DNA from: Bacillota bacterium
Lineage (GTDB): Bacteria; Bacillota; Clostridia; Peptostreptococcales; Acidaminobacteraceae
Length of the DNA stretch: 12,245 nt
NCBI GenBank assembly: GCA_023443345.1
Contig: JAEZUZ010000099.1
Location: forward strand, 1 to 12,245
Direction: 5' to 3'
Below the pieces are notes generated by a model. It saw nothing but the letters and a program-made list of their open reading frames with translations. It was not told the origin of the DNA and made no database searches. The position numbers and the translations under genes were made by a program. Numbering within the stretch: the first letter of the stretch is position 1; each line of letters begins with the position of its first letter. This document shows, piece after piece, positions 1-6,398 of this stretch.

Positions 1-737
1 ATAAAATAGATCCACTAGATGATATAGATGTAATAAATTTAGAATTGATTTTTGCTGATATTCAAAGTCTAGAAAAGATATTATCAAGATTAAATAAACA
101 GGCAAAAGCAGATAAGAGTGCATTAGTTGAATTGGAAATTTTAGAGAAGGCTAAGAAGGTTCTTGAAGACAATAAAATGCTCAGAGCTTTCGATTTTAGT
201 GATGATGAACTAGATGTTATTAAAAGTTATAACTTTTTAACTTTAAAGCCTACTATTTATATTGCCAATACAGTTTTTGATGGTAAAAATGATAACTATG
301 TAAAAGCTGTAGAAGATAGAGCAAAAAGTGAAAAATCACAGTGTATAAGTATATGTGCCCAAGCTGAACAGGAAATAGCTGAGCTCGATCCAGAAGATAA
401 GCAATTATTTTTGGAGGAGATGGGAATAGAAGAATCCGGACTTGATAGACTTGTAAAAGCTGGGTATAAACTTTTAAATTTGATATCATTTATTACAACA
501 GGTGAGATGGAGACTAAAGCTTGGTCAATAAAAAAAGGAACTTTAGCTCCTCAAGCTGCCGGTAAAATTCATTCAGATATAGAAAGAGGATTTATAAGGG
601 CAGAAGTTTGTGATTTTGATACACTTAAAGAATTGGGAAGCCTTCAAAAGGCAAAGGATCTTGGAAAGCTTAGACTTGAAGGTAAGGAATATGTAATAGA
701 AGATGGAGATGTTGTCCATTTCCGATTTGCGGTATAG
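1..737 (+). CDS. ychF: Ribosome-associated redox-regulated ATPase YchF/OLA1 (3' part, start outside window)
   Basis: The reading frame is open from base 3 to the TAG at 735-737, giving about 244 residues. The family is about 365 long, so roughly 120 N-terminal residues, including the P-loop, lie outside the window. YchF is an Obg-related P-loop protein that binds ribosomes, prefers ATP to GTP and is linked to oxidative-stress responses. The visible part holds the coiled-coil insertion (for example LEKILSRLNKQ), the G4 region LTLKPTIYIAN, and a complete C-terminal TGS domain with the hallmark APQAAGKIHSDIERGF and the ending DGDVVHFRFAV. The TTG at 45 is internal: family-like sequence (KIDPLDDIDVINLEL) continues upstream of it. 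One oddity is that the G4 motif, usually NxxE and tied to ATP preference, reads NTVF here (267-278). Identification is very secure from the C-terminal signature. Confidence 0.96.
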   Translation, partial: KIDPLDDIDVINLELIFADIQSLEKILSRLNKQAKADKSALVELEILEKAKKVLEDNKMLRAFDFSDDELDVIKSYNFLTLKPTIYIANTVFDGKNDNYVKAVEDRAKSEKSQCISICAQAEQEIAELDPEDKQLFLEEMGIEESGLDRLVKAGYKLLNLISFITTGEMETKAWSIKKGTLAPQAAGKIHSDIERGFIRAEVCDFDTLKELGSLQKAKDLGKLRLEGKEYVIEDGDVVHFRFAV

Positions 738-761
738 TAAATAAATATTTTAATAAATTAA

Positions 762-794
762 AAGCCTCTCATTAATGAGAGGCTTGAATTTTTT
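762..794. terminator. Shared terminator between convergent ychF and trxB
   Basis: A perfect 24-base palindrome spans 762-785: a 10-bp stem (AAGCCTCTCA / TGAGAGGCTT) with a TTAA loop. On the plus strand it is followed, after GAA, by a T-run at 789-794, which suits ychF termination. On the minus strand the downstream sequence is AT-rich but has a poorer U-tract, so termination of trxB is likely weaker. The trxB TAA stop codon (772-774) sits in the loop. Confidence 0.85.
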
Positions 795-1710
795 CTAAAT
801 AGTGTTCTGCCTGTGTTGCAGCTATAGCACCATCTGAACAAGCAGTAATTAGCTGTCTTAATAATTTTTTTCTACAATCTCCAGCTACAAAGACACCTTC
901 TATTTTTGTTTTTAATTTTTCATCTGAGATTATATAACCTCTTTCATCTAAATCAATTTGATTTTTAAAAAGGTCTGTATCTGGATTATGTCCTATCATG
1001 ATAAATATTCCAAATGTAGGGTCTCCATTTTTTGGAGTAAGCTCATAAATTTTATTTTCTTTTTTATTTAGGAGAGAAATTTTATTTACCATTTTTTCTC
1101 CATCTATTTTCTTTAATTCACAGGACCATAAAAAGTCAATTTTATCATTTTTAAAAGCTTTTTCCTGTATTGATTTTGTTGTTCTTAGTTCATCACGTCT
1201 GTGAACTACATAAACTTTTTTTGCATATTTAGAAATATATATTGCTTCTTCAACAGCAGTATCTCCGCCACCTACCACATAAACCTCTAGGTCTTGAAAA
1301 AAAGGTGCATCACAAGTTGCACAATATGAGACTCCTCTTCCTGTAAATTCTTTTTCTCCTTGAATTTGAAGTTTTGCAGGTTGAGCACCTGTGGCTATGA
1401 TTATAGACTGAGATTTATATACCTTTTCTAGACACTTAACCTCTTTATTTTTGAGATCTACTTCTAAGACATCTTCAATAACTATTTCTGCTCCAAATTT
1501 TTCTGCCTGTTCTCTCATTATTTTAGAAATTTCTGGTCCTTCAATTGAAAGTATCCCTGGATAATTTTCAACTTCTAGCGTATCAGAAATTTGTCCACCT
1601 ATTTTTTTCTTTTCTATTACAAGTACTTTTCTCTTATTTCTTGCTGCATATATTGCAGCAGATAGACCTGCAGGGCCTGCACCTATTATAATAATATCGT
1701 AATTAAACAT
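772..1710 (-). CDS. trxB: Thioredoxin reductase (NADPH, FAD)
   Basis: This 312-residue flavoprotein transfers electrons from NADPH through FAD to oxidised thioredoxin in the cytoplasm. Its length is normal for the low-molecular-weight bacterial enzyme. Visible motifs are an N-terminal FAD Rossmann fold GAGPAG (10-15), the ATG motif IIATGAQP (104-111), the redox-active CATC disulfide (C130, C133), a second Rossmann fold GGGDTAVEE (147-155), the HRRDELR NADPH 2'-phosphate site (170-176), and the C-terminal FAD motif GVFVAGDCR (272-280). The ATG at 1710 is preceded by AAGGAG, read on the minus strand at about 1715-1720. It is transcribed alone, convergent with ychF and divergent from smpB. Its stop codon falls in the terminator loop. 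No thioredoxin or glycine-reductase gene is adjacent in the window. A ferredoxin-type reductase is possible in this superfamily, but the HRRxxxR motif favours NADPH. Confidence 0.96.
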   Translation of the reverse strand: MFNYDIIIIGAGPAGLSAAIYAARNKRKVLVIEKKKIGGQISDTLEVENYPGILSIEGPEISKIMREQAEKFGAEIVIEDVLEVDLKNKEVKCLEKVYKSQSIIIATGAQPAKLQIQGEKEFTGRGVSYCATCDAPFFQDLEVYVVGGGDTAVEEAIYISKYAKKVYVVHRRDELRTTKSIQEKAFKNDKIDFLWSCELKKIDGEKMVNKISLLNKKENKIYELTPKNGDPTFGIFIMIGHNPDTDLFKNQIDLDERGYIISDEKLKTKIEGVFVAGDCRKKLLRQLITACSDGAIAATQAEHYLEKIQASH

Positions 1711-1731
1711 ATTTGCTCCTTAGTTATTTAT

Positions 1732-1760
1732 TTGACTTTATACCCCAAAAAAATTATAAT
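1732..1760 (+). promoter_or_regulatory. smpB-ssrA promoter (sigma-A type)
   Basis: TTGACT (1732-1737), a 17-base spacer and a perfect TATAAT (1755-1760). The start point is predicted near 1767, leaving a very short leader that just contains the GGAG ribosome binding site (1772-1775) before the ATG at 1781. No terminator separates smpB from ssrA, so this promoter should also read into the tmRNA gene. Confidence 0.85.
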
Positions 1761-1765
1761 TTAAA
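1737..1765 (-). promoter_or_regulatory. Candidate trxB promoter
   Basis: On the minus strand, TTTAAA (1760-1765) is followed after 17 bases by TATAAA (1737-1742). This places the transcript start near 1730, about 20 bases before the ATG, and leaves room for the AAGGAG site. The -35 is a 4/6 match, so this is a plausible but not strong assignment. Its elements interleave with those of the oppositely directed smpB promoter. Confidence 0.45.
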
Positions 1766-1780
1766 AGATATGGAGAAATT

Positions 1781-2224
1781 ATGAGAGTTGTTGCAAAAAA
1801 TAAAAAAGCATACTTTGACTATTTTATTGAAGAAAGTATTGAAGCAGGCATTGAATTAAGTGGTACAGAGGTCAAGTCTATAAAGGCTTCTCAACTAAAT
1901 CTAAGAGATGCCTACATAAGTATAGATAATCTAGAAGCCTATGTTCTATCAATGCATGTTGCAAAATATGAAAAAGGAAATATCCATAATTTAGATCCAT
2001 ACAGAAAAAGAAAGCTTCTGATGCATAAGAGAGAAATTGTAAAACTCTATGAGGCTGTAAAAAAACAGGGACTCACACTAGTTCCTCTACAGGTCTATGT
2101 CAATGATAGAGGAAGAATTAAGTTGACTGTCGGTCTTGTTAGAGGTAAGAAACTTTATGATAAGAGAGAAAGCTTAAAATTAAAAGATGATAAAAGATCC
2201 ATAGAAAGAGATCGTCAATATTAG
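1781..2224 (+). CDS. smpB: SsrA-binding protein SmpB
   Basis: SmpB binds tmRNA and carries it into stalled ribosomes that lack a codon in the A site, starting trans-translation. The 147-residue product has the family signatures NKKAYFDYFIEESIEAGIEL (7-26), SGTEVKSI (27-34), DPYRKRKLL (72-80) and GRIKLTVGLVRGKKLYDKRE (111-130). A basic tail of about 17 residues follows; in this family the tail inserts into the empty mRNA channel. That tail is a few residues shorter than in many homologues. The ATG follows GGAG at good spacing. The TAG stop (2222-2224) ends on the first nucleotide of the tmRNA acceptor stem, so the two genes overlap by one base. Cutting the co-transcript at the tmRNA 5' end would therefore remove the last base of the smpB stop codon. 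Confidence 0.97.
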   Translation: MRVVAKNKKAYFDYFIEESIEAGIELSGTEVKSIKASQLNLRDAYISIDNLEAYVLSMHVAKYEKGNIHNLDPYRKRKLLMHKREIVKLYEAVKKQGLTLVPLQVYVNDRGRIKLTVGLVRGKKLYDKRESLKLKDDKRSIERDRQY

Positions 2225-2568
2225 GGGGCGTCTTGGTTTCGACAGGGATGAAGTGTATAGGTAAGCGCATCGTGTTTTTTACATCTGGGGTACACGTTAA
2301 AGAACTGGATGTGTAAAATCAAACGCAAAAAACAATAATTTTGCTTTAGCAGCTTAGTTCTGCTATAAAAGTTGATGTTGCCTTTAGCATTTGACGCTAT
2401 TCAACTTTTCATAATTTTCAAATGCAAAAAACCTGCAAGAGGTATAAACTTGAAAAGATTCTTGAATATTTTGTTGTTTTATATCTAGAGTCTTATTAAA
2501 AGCAACTGCATGCGGAGAAAGCCTATGTATTTTATTTTTGGACAGGAGTTCGACTCTCCTCGCCTCCA
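2224..2568 (+). ncRNA. ssrA: Transfer-messenger RNA (tmRNA, 10Sa RNA)
   Basis: tmRNA acts with SmpB as both tRNA and mRNA to free stalled ribosomes and tag the nascent protein for proteolysis. The 5' acceptor strand GGGGGCG (2224-2230) pairs with CGCCTCC (2561-2567) in 7 bp. The third pair is G-U, the alanine identity element kept in tmRNAs. A2568 is the discriminator and CCA is not encoded. The conserved TTGGTTTCGACAGGG follows the 5' strand. The T arm is AGGAG/CTCCT with loop TTCGACT (2549-2555). A pseudoknot (PK1) can be drawn from CGTGT/ACACG and TTACATC/GATGTGTAA between about 2268 and 2317. The tag frame starts at GCA 2325. Fixing the 5' end by the G3-U70 pair and the 7-bp stem puts it inside the smpB stop codon. 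Length (345 nt plus CCA) is normal. Confidence 0.97.
2325..2357 (+). other. tmRNA-encoded proteolysis tag reading frame
   Basis: Starting at the resume codon GCA (2325-2327), the frame reads AKNNNFALAA and stops at TAG (2355-2357). With the alanine charged on tmRNA, the added tag would be AAKNNNFALAA. The ALAA end is the usual signal for ClpXP-type proteases. The stop codon lies in the loop of a small hairpin (AGCAG...CTGCT), as is common in tmRNAs. Confidence 0.9.
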
Positions 2569-2575
2569 TAAAATT

Positions 2576-2597
2576 AGACTCACACAGAGTCTTTTTT
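2576..2597 (+). terminator. ssrA terminator
   Basis: The stem AGACTC (2576-2581) / GAGTCT (2587-2592) has an ACACA loop and runs directly into a T-tract ending at 2597. It lies eight bases beyond the tmRNA 3' end and closes the smpB-ssrA unit. Confidence 0.88.
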
Positions 2598-2610
2598 AAT
2601 TTTAAGGGTA

Positions 2611-2639
2611 TTAAGTAGTAAAAATTAAATGGCTATAAT
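2611..2639 (+). promoter_or_regulatory. Candidate promoter of the yfmF-yfmH-lgt operon
   Basis: A perfect TATAAT at 2634-2639 lies 17 bases downstream of TTAAGT (2611-2616), a weak -35. The start point would be near 2646, just ahead of CGGAGG (2651-2656) and the yfmF ATG. A new promoter is expected here because a terminator lies immediately upstream. Confidence 0.6.
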
Positions 2640-2660
2640 ATAATTAATTTCGGAGGAAAA

Positions 2661-3884
2661 ATGGCAATTTATGATGTTTTAAAAAGAAAAAGAACTCTAA
2701 AATTTCCAGTTGAAATAACAAAGATATATAAGGTTTTTGAATATAATAAGACAAATATTACATATTTAAATTTGCTTCACAGTGTGCTTTTTTCTGGATC
2801 AGAGAAATATCCAGATTCATATTCAATAACAAGAAAGCAACTTGAATTATATAGTTTAAAGTTAAGTGAGACTGTTAAGGGTTATGGAAAATTTGTGCTA
2901 AGTACTTTTTCAACTATTTATCTAAGAGAAGAACTTATAAAAGAAATTGGATATAGAAAAAAAGTATTAGAATTTCTTGAAGAGTTGATATTTAATCCTA
3001 AAGTATATTCTAATAAATTTGATGAAGAGCTTTTTTATAGAGAAAAAGAAAACTATATGATTGATTTAAAGAATCAAAAAAAGGATCAATCTAAATATGC
3101 TGATACAAAATTAAATGAAATAATTTTTAAGGGTACTGAATATGAAGGGAGTTCTTTAGGGTCTTTAGAAATTTTAGAACAGATAACTCCTGAAAGTTTG
3201 TATCAATTTTATAATGAAGTATTTTTACCTGCTAAAACTTACAGATATGAAATAGGAGATTTTATAGAAGAAAAAATTGATTTTAAAAATTTTGAAATCC
3301 AAAGATTAGAAAAATCAAGTGATTTTATATCTTCATATGAGGAAAATTTTGACATAGAACAGTCAATTTATACAACTTCTTTTCTAAATACAGGAGATAT
3401 AGATGAATTGACAACTTTAAAAATCCAACTTCTATCTTTCTATATGGGTTCTGATGCCAACAGTATATTGTTTAGAAGGGCTAGAGAAGAAAATGGACTA
3501 TGTTATTACATATATAGTTTTTATGATAGGCTAAAGCAGAGAATGTATGTAAAGACAGGATTTGAATATTCTAATTTGAAACTTTTAAAGGAGATAATTC
3601 ATTCATCAATAGAGGATGTTAAAAATTCAAAGGTTGATGTTAAAGTTTTAGAGATGGCTAAGAGATCTATTATTAATTCTATTGAATTAGAAATTGACAA
3701 ACAAGAAACACAAATAGAGAGAGAATTTTTTAATGACTTCTATGGCCTTAAATTTGATCTTGATAAGAAAAAGAAATTGATTGCAGATATGTCTGTTAAA
3801 GATTTAGTTGAAGCTGCTAATTTATTTGAATATGAAGCAGAATTCTGTATAAAAGGAGGTAAGCGTGAAACAAGTCAGTCATAG
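2661..3884 (+). CDS. yfmF: M16 peptidase-like protein YfmF (non-catalytic partner type)
   Basis: This 407-residue protein has the two-lobed M16 (insulinase/pitrilysin) fold but no HxxEH zinc motif. The corresponding N-terminal stretch reads LNLLHSVLFSGSEKYP (37-52). The C-terminal lobe keeps the M16 pattern SILFRRAREENGLCYYIYSF (268-287), with the Arg/Tyr residues that help bind substrate in the family. Such inactive subunits pair with a catalytic M16 partner, as in the mitochondrial processing peptidase. The partner here is the next gene, overlapping by 20 bases. Public annotation calls this family EF-P 5-aminopentanol modification-associated protein YfmF; the biochemical role is poorly defined, and nothing here proves it. 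ATG 2661 is set by GGAGG five bases upstream. No signal peptide is seen, so it is probably cytoplasmic. The neighbouring pair and the downstream lgt match conserved Firmicutes context. Confidence 0.85.
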   Translation: MAIYDVLKRKRTLKFPVEITKIYKVFEYNKTNITYLNLLHSVLFSGSEKYPDSYSITRKQLELYSLKLSETVKGYGKFVLSTFSTIYLREELIKEIGYRKKVLEFLEELIFNPKVYSNKFDEELFYREKENYMIDLKNQKKDQSKYADTKLNEIIFKGTEYEGSSLGSLEILEQITPESLYQFYNEVFLPAKTYRYEIGDFIEEKIDFKNFEIQRLEKSSDFISSYEENFDIEQSIYTTSFLNTGDIDELTTLKIQLLSFYMGSDANSILFRRAREENGLCYYIYSFYDRLKQRMYVKTGFEYSNLKLLKEIIHSSIEDVKNSKVDVKVLEMAKRSIINSIELEIDKQETQIEREFFNDFYGLKFDLDKKKKLIADMSVKDLVEAANLFEYEAEFCIKGGKRETSQS

Positions 3885-5109
3885 AGTATTGCCCGACATA
3901 CATTTTAGTAGAGAATTTAGCAATGGATTTAAAGTTTCACTCTATAAAAAACCTAACTATCTAGAAAAAGCAGCATATTTGATAGTAAATTATGGTTCTT
4001 ACAATACAAGAGGAATAAATGAGAAGGGGGAAGTTAGAAAATTCCCTGATGGCGTTGCTCACTTTTTAGAACACAAACTATTTGAAAATACATCAAGTGA
4101 CCTTTTTACTAAAATGGGATCTTTAGGAGCAGATGTGAATGCATTTACTTCTTACAGTAAGACTGTATATTATTTTTATACATCTGAAAATTTTTTGGAG
4201 TGTTTAGATTTACTTTTAAATGTAGTTGTAAAACCAGAATATACTCAGAAAGGCATTGATGAAGAAGTTTCCATAATAAGTAGAGAAATAGATATGTACT
4301 TAGATGATGATTCCTATTTTGGATACAACCTTGCTATGAGTAATTTGTATAAAGACCACCCATTTGGCAAAGATATTGCAGGAACTAAAGAAAGCATAAA
4401 AGAAATAGATAAAGATATTTTAGATGAAATTATGAAAGGTTTTTATACACCAAGTAATATGCACCTAGTTTTAGTTGGAGATATAGATGAAAATTTATTA
4501 GAAAATATTCAAGAGAGATTGCCAGATTTTTATAAAAATGAAGTTTTTACCTATAAGAGTGAAGTAAAAGAAGTTGAAAATCAGGGAATTAATGAATTTA
4601 TACATGTTGAACGTGATGTATATCCTTCCTTTAGTTATGTTATAAAGAATAATATTATAAATGGAGATCAGAAGCAAAGATTAAAAGAAACGCTTAGTAC
4701 TAGATTGGCCCTTAGTGCAAAGTTTTCTGAAGTATCTAAATTTTATAGGGACGCCTATTCAGAAGGATTATTTACAAGATTTAATGCTTCAATAGGTAGA
4801 GAAAATAATGTAATAGTATTTTCAGGAGAAACTAATCAACCAAGGAAATTATTTGAAAGAATTAATAGAGAGTTAGAAACAGAAGTTTTAGATGAAGATT
4901 TTGAATTGATAAAAAAATCTATAATATCTGACTTTTTGATGTTTTTCTCAAAAGTATCAAATATGATCTACATAGATATTATGTTAGATGGTACAGATAT
5001 ACATCCATTTGAGTATGAAGATTTTTTATTAGAATTAGAAAATCCTAAATATATAAAAATAAACGGAAATGACAGAGTTGTAACAGTAGTTGGAGGTCAA
5101 TTAGAATGA
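3865..5109 (+). CDS. yfmH: M16 family zinc metallopeptidase YfmH (catalytic partner)
   Basis: The 414-residue protein carries an intact inverted zinc motif HFLEH (66-70). A downstream acidic patch EEVSIISREI contains the probable third zinc ligand, Glu141, about 70 residues later, as the family expects. The sequence GADVNAFTSYSKTVYYF (88-104) is another typical M16 segment. It should form a clamshell heterodimer with YfmF and cut short or unfolded peptides in the cytoplasm; the native substrate is unknown. Annotation in Firmicutes ties the pair to EF-P modification. The start is GTG at 3865, chosen because a strong AAGGAGGT (3853-3860) lies just upstream, inside yfmF. The ORF ends in the ATGA that begins lgt, so all three genes are translationally linked. 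No frameshift or missing catalytic residue is seen. Confidence 0.88.
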   Translation: MKQVSHRVLPDIHFSREFSNGFKVSLYKKPNYLEKAAYLIVNYGSYNTRGINEKGEVRKFPDGVAHFLEHKLFENTSSDLFTKMGSLGADVNAFTSYSKTVYYFYTSENFLECLDLLLNVVVKPEYTQKGIDEEVSIISREIDMYLDDDSYFGYNLAMSNLYKDHPFGKDIAGTKESIKEIDKDILDEIMKGFYTPSNMHLVLVGDIDENLLENIQERLPDFYKNEVFTYKSEVKEVENQGINEFIHVERDVYPSFSYVIKNNIINGDQKQRLKETLSTRLALSAKFSEVSKFYRDAYSEGLFTRFNASIGRENNVIVFSGETNQPRKLFERINRELETEVLDEDFELIKKSIISDFLMFFSKVSNMIYIDIMLDGTDIHPFEYEDFLLELENPKYIKINGNDRVVTVVGGQLE

Positions 5110-5840
5110 ATCCAGTAGCTTTTGAATTATTTGGAATAGAGGTTAAGTGGTATGGGATACTTATAACTTTAGGTATTTTGCTAGGATCTCTATTATTTAT
5201 AAAATTTGCAAAAAAAAGAGGATATGATGAAGATTCTTTGGTAAATCTTCTTTTAGTAATATTGCCAAGTTCAGTAATTGGGGCACGTCTTTACTATGTA
5301 GCTTTTGAGTGGAATTCCTACAAAGATAACCTGCTTGAAATTTTTAATACTAGAGGTGGTGGGATGGCCATTCATGGTGGAATAATTTTTGGGGCAATTG
5401 CAGGATATATATATTGTAAAATAAAAAAATATTCTTTTCTTGATTTAGCAGATTGTATAGCACCTGGTTTAATACTTGGGCAGGCTATAGGTAGATGGGG
5501 CAATTTCATAAATCAGGAAGCTCATGGAGGTCCTACTGATTTGCCATGGGCAATAGTTGTTGATGGTGTTAAAGTTCACCCGACTTTCCTATATGAGTCA
5601 CTTTGGAATATAATAGGATTTATAATTTTAATTCTTATTATAAATAAAAAGAAATTTAATGGAGAAATATTTTTTAAATATGGAATATTTTACTCTATTG
5701 GAAGATTTTTTATTGAAGGGTTGAGAACTGATAGTTTGTACTTTGGGCCTATAAGAGTGGCTCAATTAATTAGTTTATCAACGATAATTTTATTTAGCAT
5801 CCTATATTTTATTTTCAAAAAAAAATATAAAAAATCTTAA
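5106..5840 (+). CDS. lgt: Prolipoprotein diacylglyceryl transferase
   Basis: Lgt is a membrane enzyme that moves diacylglycerol from phosphatidylglycerol to the lipobox cysteine of prolipoproteins, the first step of lipoprotein maturation. The 244-residue product is at the short end of the family. It has several hydrophobic helices (for example 17-34, 45-66, 92-104, 166-180, 218-238), the HGG motif with His90, and the signature GRWGNFINQE (129-138) with the essential arginine Arg130. It also has HPTFLYES (158-165) and an arginine-rich segment GRFFIEGLR (199-207). The ATG overlaps the yfmH stop as ATGA, so expression depends on upstream translation. It is the last gene of the operon and is followed by a terminator. 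The final residues are lysine-rich, suiting a cytoplasmic C terminus. Confidence 0.96.
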   Translation: MNPVAFELFGIEVKWYGILITLGILLGSLLFIKFAKKRGYDEDSLVNLLLVILPSSVIGARLYYVAFEWNSYKDNLLEIFNTRGGGMAIHGGIIFGAIAGYIYCKIKKYSFLDLADCIAPGLILGQAIGRWGNFINQEAHGGPTDLPWAIVVDGVKVHPTFLYESLWNIIGFIILILIINKKKFNGEIFFKYGIFYSIGRFFIEGLRTDSLYFGPIRVAQLISLSTIILFSILYFIFKKKYKKS

Positions 5841-5850
5841 ATCAATAAAT

Positions 5851-5873
5851 AAAAACCCTTGAGGTTTTTTTTT
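5851..5873 (+). terminator. Terminator after lgt
   Basis: The stem AAAAACC (5851-5857) pairs with GGTTTTT (5863-5869) around a CTTGA loop, and the T-run continues to 5873. The stem has only two G-C pairs, but the run of nine Ts is convincing. The loop and 3' arm also contain the -35 hexamer of the mraZ promoter. Confidence 0.8.
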
Positions 5874-5886
5874 ATTGTGTTATAAT
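5859..5886 (+). promoter_or_regulatory. mraZ (dcw operon) promoter
   Basis: TTGAGG (5859-5864), a 16-base spacer and TATAAT (5881-5886). The start point would be near 5893, so the MraZ boxes would cover roughly +1 to +30. A weaker alternative, GGGACA (5898-5903), 18 bases, GATAAT (5922-5927), would instead place the boxes between and over the core elements. The sequence alone does not decide between them. Confidence 0.65.
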
Positions 5887-5892
5887 AAGCAT

Positions 5893-5922
5893 AAAGTGGG
5901 ACAAAGTGGTCTAAAGTGTCAG
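5893..5922 (+). promoter_or_regulatory. MraZ operator: three tandem 10-bp boxes
   Basis: Three back-to-back decamers are visible: AAAGTGGGAC (5893-5902), AAAGTGGTCT (5903-5912) and AAAGTGTCAG (5913-5922). All fit AAAGTG[G/T]NNN, the repeat pattern reported for MraZ binding in mollicutes and related to the TGGGN repeats of E. coli. A fourth, decayed copy may start at 5923 (ATAATGTTCC). The position just ahead of mraZ implies autoregulation of the operon. Confidence 0.88.
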
Positions 5923-5950
5923 ATAATGTTCCGATTTTATGGAGATGTAT

Positions 5951-6397
5951 ATGAGATTGTTACTTGGTAGCTTTACGCACAATATAGATACAAAAGGAAG
6001 AATAAATGTACCTTCTAGCTTTAGAAAACAGCTAGAAGAAGTTGTTGTACTCACAATTCCATATACTCAAGATGCTATTTTAATAATTAGTCAAGAAGAA
6101 TATATAAAGAGACAGAGAAAATTTGCACAATTGCCTACAACAAATAAGAATATACAGAAATTTATGAGAGAGATTGACTTCTATACAAGCCTTGTAGGGA
6201 TTGATAGTCATGGAAGAATACTAATACCAGAAATACTAAGAGAAAAATTTGGCCTTAAAAATGGAGAAGAAGTTTTAATACTTGGTAGAGGAGAAAATAT
6301 TGAAATTTGGAATCCAAAACAATATGAGGCAAGTTTTGAAGAAGATGACTATGATGCAGATGAAGTACTAAGAGAATTAAGTAAACTGGGAATGTAG
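5951..6397 (+). CDS. mraZ: Division/cell wall cluster transcriptional regulator MraZ
   Basis: MraZ is a ring-forming DNA-binding protein that binds tandem boxes upstream of its own gene and tunes the dcw operon. The 148-residue product has two SpoVT/AbrB-like halves with the paired signatures DTKGRINVPSSFR (13-25) and DSHGRILIPEILR (85-97). An acidic C-terminal tail follows (FEEDDYDADE). In-frame ATGs also occur at 5939 and 5945, but the only Shine-Dalgarno (GGAG, 5941-5944) lies over or against them and is correctly spaced for the ATG at 5951. The N terminus from there (MRLLLGSFTHNIDTKGR) also matches the family. The gene ends one base before rsmH. Three MraZ boxes immediately upstream support the assignment. 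Confidence 0.95.
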   Translation: MRLLLGSFTHNIDTKGRINVPSSFRKQLEEVVVLTIPYTQDAILIISQEEYIKRQRKFAQLPTTNKNIQKFMREIDFYTSLVGIDSHGRILIPEILREKFGLKNGEEVLILGRGENIEIWNPKQYEASFEEDDYDADEVLRELSKLGM

Positions 6398-6398
6398 G

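Noticed and set aside
45..47. TTG as the start of ychF
   Set aside because: Family-like sequence continues upstream in frame to the window edge, so the gene simply begins outside the window.
253..489. Minus-strand ORF of 78 codons inside ychF
   Set aside because: It lies wholly within a highly conserved gene on the other strand, with no recognisable domain.
2123..2151. Internal ssrA promoter in smpB (TTGACT, 17 bases, TAAGAA)
   Set aside because: The -10 matches poorly and the start point would be about 66 bases before tmRNA; kept only as a possibility.
2384..2569. Minus-strand ORF of 61 codons starting MEARRVELLS
   Set aside because: It is antisense to the 3' half of tmRNA; its first codons are the reverse complement of the T arm and acceptor stem. 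This is a well-known false gene call.
5939..5941. ATG at 5939 as the mraZ start
   Set aside because: No ribosome binding site lies upstream of it; the GGAG at 5941-5944 overlaps this codon and is spaced for the ATG at 5951.
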